Assembly (NCBI GenBank): GCA_973895155.1
Contig: OZ316898.1
Span: 19,282,001 to 19,346,000 of the forward strand
Direction of reading: 5' to 3'
Length of the DNA: 64,000 nt
From: Marsupella aquatica
Lineage: Eukaryota; Marchantiophyta
Shown here piece by piece: positions 23,801 to 35,200 of this stretch. Position 1 is the first letter of the stretch. The number at the start of each line of letters is the position of its first letter. Under the pieces are notes generated by a model. The model was not told the DNA's origin. It was given only the letters and a program-made list of their open reading frames with translations, and made no database searches. A program made the position numbers and the translations under genes.

Positions 23801-24286
23801 ATGGAAGGAGACTTTTCGGATCTTGAAGTCAACACTTATATTTCTATTGCTGGAGAAGAATCGGAAACATTTTGGGTGGCCAAGGTGGAAAGAATTGACC
23901 AGCGCGACGAGTTCAACATTCCAAAAATGATTTATGTTTTATGGCATGCTCCAAAAACCGGGTCAGATCCTTGGAAAGCCAAGTACTTACCAGAAGTCTT
24001 AAACTACGAAAAGAAGAAAAGTGGTCGTGGGAAAGGAACTTTGAAACCAATATGGTTTCACCAAGAGCTTGATTTATCTTCAACGACTGTTTTTGCTTAC
24101 AACTTCATGTTGACAAAATCTGATACATTGTACAAAAAGACAGTAGATCGAATCAAAATCCGATTGACTGAATTTTTGGCAGAAGAGAAAGAGCAAGAAC
24201 AAGAGAATGGATCAACTAGAACCCCGCTAGGAGATAAATCTAGGGATATTTCGTTTCAAGAATTGAGGACTTCTGGATCTGAGTAA
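20885..24286 (+). CDS. DUF7869-type protein with transposase-like core, 1100 residues, two exons
   Basis: Exon 1 is 20,885-22,451 and exon 2 is 22,551-24,286. The donor is GA/GTAAGT, the acceptor TTTTTCCAG, and the phase matches, so the frame is open throughout. Residues 1-310 are Ser/Lys-rich and probably disordered. About 320-520 contain a Cys/His region (YCCQSHCL, FGQKSICRKAF, ACADCEEF) and a basic GRPPSVKR stretch of the kind that binds DNA. The core, about 550-720, has VVIDGMDQKK, LYLQLDNTSRENKN and GFLLVGHTHDQIDQMFS. I recognise these as the conserved blocks of the DUF7869 family, whose spaced acidic residues suggest an RNase H/DDE-like transposase fold. A C-terminal module near residue 962 reads ETFWVAKV. 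Function is unproven: transposase or domesticated derivative. Divergent from the methyltransferase gene. Confidence 0.75.
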
Positions 24287-24660
24287 TAAAAAGTAGTTAT
24301 TGTTTGTGACATTACCATTGAAAAACATGGATAACTTGAAAATTTACAAATTTTCAAAATGCCTTTACCACTTATTCATGAATTCATGGTTAAAGTTTCT
24401 TGAGAAATTTGTAGTTTAATATTATCTTAGTGGGTTGTGTTTCAATTCAATTAGATGGTGTCATTTCTATTCTCCTTGTCTTCTTTTCACAATAATGTGT
24501 ATCAGGTTAAGTTGTAGTAATTTATTTTCTGGTTTTTAAATGACAATGGCTTTTGGAGGTGATTTAGTTGTTGTTTCAAAAGACACCTCGTGTAATTGTG
24601 AGACCATTGTAGATAATAGTGTTGTATTTGAGATCATTTATTGGTGGAATGTAACTTCAG
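24287..24660. other. 3' flank of the DUF7869 gene
   Basis: AT-rich, with no coding signal. It holds one more TCATGAATTCATG-type palindrome at 24,376-24,388, the same word as in the divergent promoter. Confidence 0.5.
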
Positions 24661-25605
24661 ATGAATTTGGTCATTTTTAGGTGTCAAAACATAGCTAGTT
24701 TATGTCATATTTTGTTCGCTCCATATTTTTGCTCTAAAATAAGTGCTAATTTTTGCACTTTTTTTGACTTTTTCGTTGTTTTTCTGATTTTTTGGCTAGA
24801 GTTCCTAAAGTATGGGCTTGTTACTCATCATTTAAGGCTTCTTGTTAATGGTGCATTATCCATTCTCGTGAAATATCAAAAAACAATTCAAGAGAGATTC
24901 AATTACTTTGACAATGAAGATAAACTATGGTGGATGACATTATTTGAGAAACAAAAAGATGTTAAATCAACTCGGTTATCAAAAACCACTTAGTGGAGGG
25001 TGAGTGGTTATTTGAATGGGAATGGCCACAACAAAATGAAGGGCCCACACAGTTTCCAAGTGTGTCGACAAATCAAATTTTGACGGAAGGCGTTGACTTA
25101 ACTTTAGTTGATAAAGTTGCAGGATTACTATATAACTCAGATAATTATTATGACCTGGCATTACGAGGGTAGAGGCGATGAGCTTATGATCGTAAAGATA
25201 ATTATTACGTACAAAGGCCCTCGGCGAAAGCAAGCCAAACTCGGGGCCTTCAAAGATATGGAAGTGAACAATAAATGGTCAGTGATATGCGTAGCAGCAC
25301 ACAAAGATCCCGAAGGCATGCAAGTTTTTTGGATGGCGAAGGTGTCAATGAAAGATTCTGACAAAAAAAGAAGACATTTTGGAGAGAGCGTGGTACACAT
25401 TCAACTGAGGCAAATGTTGAGACTGCAATTGATAAAACATATTTTCCAAAGAAAGATAATGTATCTAATTAATACACTCCTTCAAGATGAACTTTCTTTG
25501 TCGTCGACAACAACGATATACACATACAATTTTGTGCTTTTGACAAATAACCAAATTGCAGCAAAAACAAAAAAGATTATAGCAAAGGCTGCTATTTTAG
25601 AGTGA
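24661..25605 (+). pseudogene. Decayed second copy of the DUF7869 C-terminal part
   Basis: Pieces in shifting frames follow the last third of the neighbouring gene in the same order. About 24,850-24,990 gives YFDNEDKLWWMTLFEKQKD, against SEEEVNWWRMFFEEQRE in the intact gene. About 24,992-25,060 in another frame gives EWLFEWEWPQQ, against LIFPFQWPRS. About 25,250-25,605 in a third frame gives KDMEVN, VFWMAKV and LSLSSTTTIYTYNF, against SDLEVN, TFWVAKV and LDLSSTTVFAYNF. Several frameshifts are present and the transposase-like core is missing. This is an old tandem copy or the remnant of another element, cut on its right by the MULE insertion 15 bp further on. Confidence 0.75.
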
Positions 25606-25629
25606 GGTTCTCTATCTTCAGAAGACTGA

Positions 25630-25782
25630 GAGGGATATGCTCAATAGACCCCCTCCAGGAGAAACTTTACTTGATCAGCCCCCTCCAAACTTGTTTGCCC
25701 CAATCAGCCCCCTCATTATGGCCCGTACCCTTTTCTCCCGTGTAAGGCAGTTTCCCCCGTGTAAAGGCCATACTGCACAGTT
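25630..25782 (+). repeat. Left terminal inverted repeat of the MULE
   Basis: Pairs with 38,913-39,065 on the opposite strand over 153 bp. Both contain CCCCCTCCA, GGGGGCTGA/TCAGCCCCC and GTGTAAGGCAGTTTCCCCCG. Confidence 0.93.
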
Positions 25783-25988
25783 GGGAGCCATGCCACCACG
25801 CAGGGTCGCCTCCCGCAGTCGACCATGAGACTCCGCTGCAGTAGGGCCGCAACTACGCGGTTTTGCGTTCTCGCACTATATATGGTCCCTTATGAGTGTG
25901 AATACTTCGTGGTTTATGTCTTCAACAAAATTTCTGTTTAGGGCGCACATTGTCGGGGCGGTTTAGGGTCAAGCGCGCAGTAATCAGG

Positions 25989-26110
25989 CAACGGGACCTC
26001 GTAATTAGAAGTCAAAATTGGGCATTTGCCCATCCACGCCGCCACGATCAACATTAGGGTTATGTTACGCGAATGCAAATACATTGACATGATTGTATTC
26101 TATTTGTAAA
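25989..26110 (+). repeat. Inner left arm of a second inverted repeat in the MULE
   Basis: The sequence from CAACGG to CTATTTGTAAA matches, in reverse complement and with gaps, 37,234-37,359 (shared words AACATTAGGGTTAT, CGCCGCCAC, AAAATTGGGC, GTATTCTATTTGTAAA). It could be the inner continuation of one long terminal repeat, with unpaired sequence between the two blocks. The alternative is an older nested element; no target duplication was seen around this inner pair. Confidence 0.7.
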
Positions 26111-26414
26111 CTGATCTCTGCATTTTTAATATCCTCCCATCCCAACTTTTGTCCATGCTCGATAACAAGTACACTCAACTTTCCACGAGGCGCACGGCGC
26201 ACGCACCTGCCACCATCGATTGCACAGGAAAACAAGGTACTACTGTGCAGATGTTAGAATGTGTAAACTGAAGGCACAAACAATGTCAGGAAACGACGTC
26301 AGTTCATGGGCTGCAGAGTCCTTTCGCATGTGGCTTAGTAAATGTTTTTGAGCTTTACGTTAAATGGACATGACTAACCTCTGCATAGTACTCATATGCA
26401 CATTGAAGTACAGG

Positions 26415-29400
26415 ATGGCAGATGATGTAAGTGACATCAATCTTTGGCGTCGAGGGGATGTTTGTGAGGTGGACATTCCCGATTCTGACAGGCAATCACC
26501 ACAAAGAGCAAGGCGGGGAACAACACAAAGACATCTGAAAAATCTGAAATCAATCCTGGATGGGAAGAGTCCCAAAGAAGGTGAATCTACTGTGCTTCAA
26601 GTTAGTATTTGGAGGATTTGTTTGGCTTAAGTATGAAGTTGCTCCCGTATGAATCATAAGTTTTTCACTGTTGAAGTGGAGAGCTCCCGTAGACGTTCTT
26701 CATTATGTATCCTACAATGCTCTTGGCAGTGGAAGCAGAGGCGGCTCGCATTCATCTGGGCGAGCGTTTTAACAATTTTGATGAATTTGATAGATGTTTG
26801 GACTCGTGGGCTGTCATGCATGGTCGAGTAGTGTATAGACAAGTTAAAACCTCCCCCAATTTTCGAACAAGGGTTTGCCGATTTAGTAAGATTGCTCATC
26901 GACATGAAAGGAAGTCAAGTGGTGACATCAGACCTGGGCCAGACAGTTCTGAATGTAGTGATAGTTCAGAAGATGAAGATGCACTATATATCCATGAATT
27001 GGATGATGCAGATGAACATGAATTAGATTGGCACTATAACAGTCGTTACGGTGAGTATAGTAGGTTCCATGATAGAGGAATGACATCTGAACCAAGGGGG
27101 ACACGAAGGACACACAATGCCTATGCAGAACCATTATTGACAGCGGAAGAGGTAAAGCTTTTCAAGAGTCCATACCTATATCATTGTGGTTTTTTTGAAG
27201 GGTTAGAAATGTAATACTTGTCACTCTGTGTTTTGATGCATGGTATGTTTGTGCTGCCATTGCAGATGGAAGACCGTGAGTTTCAAATTGCTATTCAATA
27301 GATGGCAGGATCAACAAACCAGTCTGGAGCAATCGTTCTCACAAATGCTCCACAGGTATACCTCAACCGGAATGTCTTCTTTGCATTTTACCATCAATGT
27401 TTTGTATACGACGTCATGAGTGTCTTCTATGTTTCATATAAACATCCCCATTGTGGTGTGTATTTTGTATACAATGACACCATTGTCTTCTGTGTTTCCA
27501 TATACAATAACATGAATATGTTCTGTGTGGATTGCAATAGGAGGTTCGTGCACCCCTTGGACCTCTAGATCCAAACTGTCTCCAGAGGAACACAATGATG
27601 GCAAAGAAACCACGCACAGTAGTGTAGCATAGCAGTGTGTGGCTACCTGGGTCACATGCCCCTGGCACGGTAAAAGTCAGGAAGATATCTACCACAGGAG
27701 TATGCGGGGAGTTTTCTAGGTTTAGGCCCCTGCCAGAGTACGATGAAGATGGTTTTGATTGTTCAGCCTACTGCCCATTCAGGGTCCGATGTCACAGGCA
27801 AGCTCACAGCGGGGCTCATATCATTATTGTGTGTGAGCTGAAACACAATTGTCCAGCATCTAAACAAAAGTGGAGGGGCCCAACACAAAAGGCAGTGTGG
27901 TTAGGAGACACACTGGCGCCTAGAGTGTGTAGAAATCTGAAGGTGCCGGTCAAAGAACTACTCTGTGGATTTCAAGGGGATTATAAAAAGAACAGCACTT
28001 ACCACCAAATGTGGCGAGCAAAAGACTATGTACGGGATCTGCACCTTGGTGGGCAGGAAGACACGTTTCAAATGATTCCGGCATTAATTGCCAGGGTGAG
28101 AGACTGACCCTGGTGCAAACTTGGCAGTCTGGTCCCCAATGGAAAACTCCAATGTTTTCTGTCGAGCATTCATTTGCCCATCAGCTACACGAAAAGCATG
28201 TACCTACATTCAACCTCTCATCTCTCTTGATGCATGTCATACAAAGAACAGGAAGTACCCCACTCAACTGTTCTTAGCTACATGTTTGGATGGAAATGGC
28301 CAAGGATTGATTCTATGTTACGTAGTAGCTCCAGTTGAGAACACAGATAATTGGATCTGGTTTCTGGAATTGGTAGATAGATCACTCTACGGCATTGAAT
28401 TGCCTCACATGCCACTCATATCAGACCGACAGAAAGGTCTACTTGCCGCTGTGAGTTACGTGTGGCCAGGTAAGATACATGCAGCATGTGCAAACCACCT
28501 GAGAGCTAATGTCAAGAACAGGCATGGCAAAGCAGCAGCAGATATTTTTACAGGATGCATACATGCCAACGATGAAAGACAGTAAGTCCAAAAACCTTCA
28601 TTGCTTTGATTCTACATACATTTGACTTCTTATGTATACACCGCATACTCAGTGTTCAATACAGTAATTATATTACCTCTCCTCGAATACAGAATGTGAA
28701 GTACATATCACTCACGCAAATGTTTTCTCTGTGTATGACATGATTGTATACATTAACATCAATGTTTTCCCTGTGCACCTGTATCAGATTTGAAGCATGT
28801 TTGAAGCGACTGGCAGAGTCCGTCAAGGCATATGAGAATGCAAATGTTGTAGACTACATCAGAAGTTTTGATGCAAAACTCTATGCCAGGCATGCCTTTC
28901 CACTTCCCCGCATGGCAAAGGTTACAAGCAACCCTGCTAAGCAAGCAAATTCAGGCTTATTCCCCTTGTGCAAATTTTCTCCTTGCAAGTTGATGGAGTG
29001 CATGTGGGTATATGTTCAGCAAAAGTTTAAAGAAAGGAAAGTAGCTGCGTTGGCGAGACAGGAAGTACTCACTATTCCAGCCCTGGTCAGGTACAACAAG
29101 AATCTCAAGATGTTTGGTCAATGGCAGGTAATCTTCATGCCTGGTCTTGTGTATGCATTACTAGCTACGTGTTCTGTATATACTGTAACATCAATGTCTT
29201 CTTAATAGCTCGGTGTTGAATTAAAATACACTAGTATGAATGTATTCTTTATTTGAATAGTTTTGTAATTATATCCAAGTTTTCATATGCTCAGGTGTTT
29301 GATGATGGTGCGTCCACAGCCAAGGTTCAAACTACATCCCAAAGTGAGGAGTATCTAGTGTCACTGTCACCAAAGAAATGTTGCACTTGTTGGGAGCTGC

Positions 29401-30306
29401 AAGAGATGGTGTGGCCATGTGAGCATATAATGGCTTGGGATGACCAGGAAGGCAGAAAAATTTCTGCTCATTTTCACAAATGTTGGCGGACTACTTCAAT
29501 TAGGGCTTTGTATGACAATGTTTTACCTAGCTTTATTGTATCAAACTTAATGCCAAGTCCAAATTGTGTTGCTCCTGTGGCTGCTGTGAAAAGGGGCAGA
29601 CATAGAATGGTCCGCATCGAACAGGGTCGTGGAGGGAGGCATCCACCTAGGGCTCTTGGAGAAGGCAAAGAATCAATGATTGACTCCCTTGGACAACTGT
29701 TCTTGAGATATCCACTAGATGATGATCCAAACAGGGTGGAACCCTTCTCAACAGCAAACACTATTGCTGGACTTCCAATTGTTCTTGTTCAATCGAGGGC
29801 AAAGAAAGCGGGGCCTAACACTGGGAAGTGCAGGTGCAGTAAGTGTGGGCAGGTTGGACATAACCAAAGATCTTGTGATAAAGTCCATAGATTGACACCA
29901 ACAGATCCAGCAAGAGTAAGGATTCCAACATTAACAGTCTTCTTACAAGTATATATCATTACTTGTCGGCTTCATGCATGTGTGGTCTCATGCTAGGGAC
30001 AAATTTTAAATTTTCCTTCATATGCAGGTGGATAATGGTGATGCAGTCAATTTGGAGCACCCACCTGTGTCACCCTTTCCTTGGGAAGACCAACTACTGC
30101 AGACTGAATATAGTATTGAATCGACCGCACCAACAGCAGGCACAGGACCAATCCAGAGCATTGTATCTCAGCCCCTTCTCCCAAATAGTGAACAACAATT
30201 GCCACAAGCTTTCATTGATAGGTGCATGGAATTGGCCAATGAGGCTGCAATAGAGTGTCAGGGATTTGGGTCACAATATCATGTTGATATTATTGAACCT
30301 TACTAG
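26415..30306 (+). pseudogene. MULE transposase gene (MuDR type), decayed
   Basis: A multi-exon gene. The N-terminal exons (about 26,415-27,210) include FDEFDRCLDSWAV, typical of the MuDR DNA-binding region, and an acidic stretch. From about 27,740 a CPFRVRCHRQ-type zinc region follows. The catalytic core has LISLDACHTKN (first Asp, about 28,225) and PLISDRQKGL (second Asp, about 28,420). Exon 28,788-29,127 carries SNPAKQANSG, where relatives usually have Glu; that acid is Lys here. The next exon starts at 29,295 and contains a SWIM zinc finger (CCTCWELQEMVWPCEH) and a zinc knuckle (CRCSKCGQVGHNQRSC). The last exon ends at 30,306. A one-base frame change near 28,107-28,121 and stops around 27,214-27,640 suggest decay, although unmodelled introns could explain part of this. 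Confidence 0.8.
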
Positions 30307-30818
30307 TTACTTTATTACTGAACTTTGGTTGTGCATCAAAACAGACTCTTGTCACTTTTTCCACCATTATTCTCTGATGAATACAACATATTCATGTTGT
30401 CTTCCCGTTTATCTTCCATCCTTGCACTTGAAGACAGCGACCATGTTGTCTTCTTAACTTCCTTCATTGTTATTGAAGACATTGACCATAATGTCTTCAA
30501 ATTTGAATCTACTTCCGCAATGATATTGGCGCGCGGGACCGTTGGTCGACATTGAGTGTTCCATGGAGAATGTGCGCATTTTGCGAGCGGACTAAAGCGG
30601 AGTCTTTGAAGTTGTCCACGTGAGTGACAACAAAGGGAGGAGGTCTTAGGAGACCAGTGTAGTAGAGGACGGACAGGACAGCACTGCAGCGCCAGAGAGA
30701 GAGGTCTGAGTAGATTGTGCAGCGCCTGAGAGCGCCAGAGAGAGCGAGAGCGCCAGAGAGATCAAGAGCACCAGGGATAGGAGAGTGACAACGAGAGCGC
30801 CAAGGACAGGATTGCCAT

Positions 30819-31556
30819 TTGGCAATGGCAAAGTTCAATGAAGGCGGTGTTGGTTTTGTAGTTCAGTTGTTTTGGGCATTGGGGTTCGCCATATGGACCG
30901 TATTTGCAGGTTTGAGTGCACTACTCTTCTTCCTCCATCGCATGTTGGAACGGATTTTGTGTTTGTCTTCGGTGTGGAATCGAGATAGGCTGCCTCCCCT
31001 TGCTCAAAGTACAGCGCCATCAAAATCAGAGGGTCACGATTCCCCTGTAGTGGCTGTTGTTGGGCCACCAAAACCTGTATTGGCTCGGCGCCAGGGTGCT
31101 AATGCAGGTCCATCTTCGTCAGCCTCACAAGCACAATTGGTTGACGTTGCGCAAACTCAGCCTGCCACAAGGGTGAAATTACAATCACAAACTTTGTCCT
31201 CTCGCTCTAAGTCAATTGCTCTTCCATACAATTGTGATCTAGGCTCTACCTCAAAGAAGAAATGGTATGCCATTGCTAGGGGGCGCAGTCCTGGAATATA
31301 TCGTACTTGGGAGGAGGCAGAATGTCAGGTGAGCGGATTCAGTGGAGCTAGTCACAAGTCTTTTAGGTCCCATTCTGAGGCGGAGGCATGGCTTCAACGA
31401 CAATTTAGTGCAATGGGTGCACAATGGAGGGCTCCTATCAAAGCAGATGGTCATAGAGTTAATGTTGAGTTGTTGGGAGTAGATGAGTCTGGGCATGAAG
31501 TATTTAGGTGCACCTGTTGTGGGGAAGTATTTTGTAGCAATGAGCTCTTGACTTAG
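30819..31556 (+). CDS. Small membrane-anchored protein with RNase H1-type hybrid-binding domain
   Basis: 245 residues, intact. Near the N-terminus (about residues 12-42) is one strongly hydrophobic segment, FVVQLFWALGFAIWTVFAGL onward, that could anchor it in a membrane. The middle is Ser/Gln/Ala-rich. About residues 145-195 read KKKWYAIARGRSPGIYRTW, QVSGFSGASHKSF and SEAEAWL. This is the N-terminal hybrid-binding fold of eukaryotic RNase H1, which grips RNA/DNA hybrids; no RNase H catalytic domain follows. The C-terminus ends in a Cys-rich CTCCGEVFCSNE that may bind zinc. It lies within the MULE just after the transposase gene and in the same direction, so it may be a captured host gene or a standard accessory gene of this MULE group. 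A second in-frame Met two codons later is equally possible as the start. Confidence 0.7.
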   Translation: MAMAKFNEGGVGFVVQLFWALGFAIWTVFAGLSALLFFLHRMLERILCLSSVWNRDRLPPLAQSTAPSKSEGHDSPVVAVVGPPKPVLARRQGANAGPSSSASQAQLVDVAQTQPATRVKLQSQTLSSRSKSIALPYNCDLGSTSKKKWYAIARGRSPGIYRTWEEAECQVSGFSGASHKSFRSHSEAEAWLQRQFSAMGAQWRAPIKADGHRVNVELLGVDESGHEVFRCTCCGEVFCSNELLT

Positions 31557-31740
31557 TTTACACCACAGTGGTAATAAGTTCAAATAATAGCTCACAGGAA
31601 GTAGCAATTGCAATTTTGCTTTAGTTGCAGACATTGAAGTCTGCAACAGCATTGTACTCCAACAATTTAGAGATGTTCTACAAATTTTGAAACTGTTTTG
31701 CAGTTGTCATGTGCATCTTGTGTGAAACCACTAGTGTTGG

Positions 31741-32090
31741 CCATTTACGTACCCTCGCTCAAATTTCTTCTTCAAGCGAAATATCCTGTCGTTGGAAAAA
31801 TGGCTAAGTGTGGTGCGAAGACTATATGGACAATGTCTTCCAAAACCCACAACATCCACCATTTACCCCTGCTCAAATGGCTTCTTCAAGCAAAATATCC
31901 TGTCGTTGGAAAAATGGCTAAGTGTGGTGCGAAGACTATATGGACAATGTCTTCCAAAACCCACAACATCCACGGTCATTTACCCCTGCTCAAATGGCTT
32001 CTTCAAACGAAATATCCTGTCGTTGGAAAAATGGCTAAGTGTGGTGCGAAGACAATGTGGACAATGTCTTCCAAAACTGAAGGTGCAAAC
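31741..32090. repeat. Tandem repeat, about 115-bp unit, three copies
   Basis: AAATATCCTGTCGTTGGAAA, then AATGGCTAAGTGTGGTGCGA and ACAATGTCTTCCAAAAC recur three times at spacings of about 114-117 bp. It lies between the hybrid-binding protein gene and the 3' end of the convergent MULE gene. The open frames over it are products of the repeat. Confidence 0.9.
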
Positions 32091-32246
32091 TGAAGGTAGT
32101 ATCCAGCAGAATGAATAACTTTTATACATCAGAACATAGTGAATGCAACTTGCTTTTTATTCATAAATGTTTCCAGTACAAGTTGCAAGTCAAGTTGTGA
32201 CCTTGCAGTGTAGATGTATCATGGGCCTCCTTGCCTTCCAATGAAG

Positions 32247-35200
32247 CTACATTGTATTCATAGTCGGTGCAAGGCCTGGTGTTGGCACTGGTATAGGGGC
32301 TAGTGCTTCTGCTGGTCCTGGTGTAGGGGCATGTGCTAGTGGTGTTCCAGGGATACCGGCAGGTGCATGTGTTGGTGTTGTTATAGGGGCAGGGGCTGAG
32401 TGTTCATTTGTTGGGATAGGGGTTGGGGCAGGTGCAAGGGATTGCTCCACCAAATTTCCCTTTCCTTTTCGCCTTTTGCTTGCCTTTTCCCGTTGTTGCC
32501 CTCCCTACAATCCAAAGCAACATCAAAAGACATTGACAAAGAGGTATTCACATTACTCAACAATTGGACGCCGCTGATGAGAAGGAATTCAATTATGTGG
32601 CCTAAGACACAAAGGCGTACCTTGGAGGGGTTGGTTGCTGGTACTGGGATTGCTAGTGCCACTGGTGCTGAGGACATTGCTGACACATCCCTTCCCCTTT
32701 GTCTTCCTCCCTACAATGAACAAAATTATTAATTGACATAGAAGACAGTGAGGGTTGTGTATTCACTCCCTGCAAAGCAGTTTGATAAGGAAATTAGCCT
32801 AGTACATCAAGACATACCTGGGAGGGGTTGCTTGTCAGTGCCGGTGCTGCTACTGGTTTTGGGGGCACCGCTGATACACCCCTTCCCCTTCTACTTCCTC
32901 TCTACAATGGAGAATGTCATTAAGTGACTTGAATACACCGAGGGTTGTATATTTAACCCCTGCAAAGTAATATGAATAGAAAGGAATGTGGCCTTGTACA
33001 GGAAGGCAAACCAGGTTGACCTATATCAAATTTCTTTCCCGTGCACGGGCTAGAATGAAGAAATTGTAGTGCACGCAGAAGACAATTAGGGTGATGTATT
33101 CAAACTTCCAAGTAAGCGCTTTTGAGACTTACAATCTGTGGTGCGAGGGCTGGTGCTGGTGATTCCACTGCTACAACCCCTCCAGGAGCCCTTCCGCTTC
33201 GTCTCTAGAATGAAGACATTGCAGTGCACAAGACAATGAGGCAGATGTATTCAGACATTGCAAAGCATTGCAAACAAATGTTTTTACCGAAAACACAAAG
33301 GCAAACCTAGGAGTGAAAAGACATAATTGGGGTTGAAGTGTTTAGACTAGATTGCAATTGCACGACTTCCAAGTAAGCACTTCTGAGACTTGCAATCCGT
33401 GGTGCGAGGGCTGGTGCTGGTGATTCCACTGCTACAACCCCTCCACTTGTCCTTCCGCTCTATCTCTAGAATGAAGAAATTGCAGTGCACGGCGAAGACA
33501 ATGAGGCAGCTGTATTTAGACATTGCAAAGCATTGCAAACATATGTTTTTACAAAAAACACAAAGGCAAACCTGGAAGGGGTTTGTTGACATTGGAGGGG
33601 ATGGTGCTGCTTTCTGTACTGGGGATGGGGACTCCAGTGGTACACCCCTTCCCCTTCGTCTTTGTCCCTACAATATATGAAATGAATGCTTAGGGGAGTG
33701 AAAAGACATTGGGTTTAAGTATTCAGACTAGATTGCAATTGAATGACTTCCAAGTTTGCACTTTAGAGACTTACAATCTGTGGTGCAGGGGCTGCTGGTG
33801 GTGGTCGTGTTGCTGCTACTGGTACCGACTCTAATAGTACAATCTATGGTGCAATGGCTGGTGGTGCTGGTGCAAGTGGTGGTAAGGACTCCGAGACTAA
33901 TATACACGATATAGGCGCTGGTGCTATTGCTGCGACTGGCGCTATGAAGTCTGGGAGTAGAGTCTCAGGTGTAGGGGTTGGTGATGCTACAACCTCCAAG
34001 ATAGTCTCCGATACTACTCCTTCCTGCAATGAACACAAGGAGCATCCGAATACGATGAGGCTCATGTATTCACAATTTGCAAAGAAATTCCAAAAGTAAT
34101 TGAAGCAAAGAAACAAAGACTGACCTGGAGGGGGTAGCCGTCCTCTCCCTCTCCATAGGCGTAAAGAATATTTTGGAGGCTTGAAACCAAGTGACACTGT
34201 TGTGAAAAGTTGATTCTTTGTTCATAAACATCCTGAATAGGATTGTCAATGGGATCCTGAACAGGTCGGTCAATAGGATCATGAACAGGATGGTCAATAG
34301 GATCCTGAATAGGATCATGAACAGGATGCTCAATAAGATGATCAACATCCTCAACATGAGAAGGATTCTGATGATCACTGTCTTCATCATCCTGAACATG
34401 AGAAGGAACCTGAACATGAGAAGGAACCTGAATAGGATCTTGTACAAGAGGCGGGTCCTCAACTGAAGTATTGAGGACAGGTTCAGATACAACGTCTGGC
34501 TCATCTGGCTGTTATCAGCATCATTTAGCAATAGACCCCACTTCTCAGGCCCAGGCTCATAGTCACTATCGTCAGAAATGTCCTCCCACTCTTCATTTAG
34601 TCCAGCCTGCACATGGTTGGGACAAGATGAGAATGGAATGTACAAACAACAAGCAAAGATTGCAGGAAGTAAAATAAAAAGGTCATACCTCTATTCGTGC
34701 AGCTTCAGTGGTCATGCCCCGACCTTTGTATTCCTGTAGCAAATTGTTAGTGGCTGTGGCTATGCTGACAGGCTTTTGCTCTTCTTTCCACTCCTTGTAA
34801 TCTTGGTATGCAGCATCAAAGTCCACTTCTTTGGGCCCATGCTTCCACTGCAGAAGCGCTCTTTTCTGAGTCAAGTAATTCAAGGCATCTGCAATGAGAG
34901 CCTCTCAAATTGTATCAAACTGCATCAGCTCGGGAGGTTGCACCTCCACATCTGCCCGGGGGAAAATGCATGGCAGGACACTACAATCTAATTGAAGTGC
35001 CTGCAACTTACGATCTCTAGGTAGGAGTACCGGCAAAGCTCGGATTGAAGCAACCCAGCGAGACAGAATAGGAGAAATTGCAGTAGCTGACACAGAGTCT
35101 TGCAACATCTCGTACAAACTGTCATCCAACAAGGATGACCAACCATTAGCCTGCCCTGCACGTATGTGCACTTCCTTAATGACACGAATAAACAACGATT

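Noticed and set aside
17044-24286. Restriction-modification system
   Set aside because: The partner of the methyltransferase shows transposase-like DUF7869 blocks and no nuclease motif that I can recognise.
16900-24700. Terminal inverted repeats bordering the methyltransferase/DUF7869 pair
   Set aside because: I compared the flanks on both sides by eye and found only AT-rich chance matches. Mobility of the pair is therefore left as a hypothesis.
30819-31556. Integrated pararetrovirus, because the hybrid-binding fold also occurs in a caulimovirus protein
   Set aside because: No reverse transcriptase, coat or movement protein is near. The domain is also the normal N-terminus of cellular RNase H1, and the gene lies within a bordered MULE.
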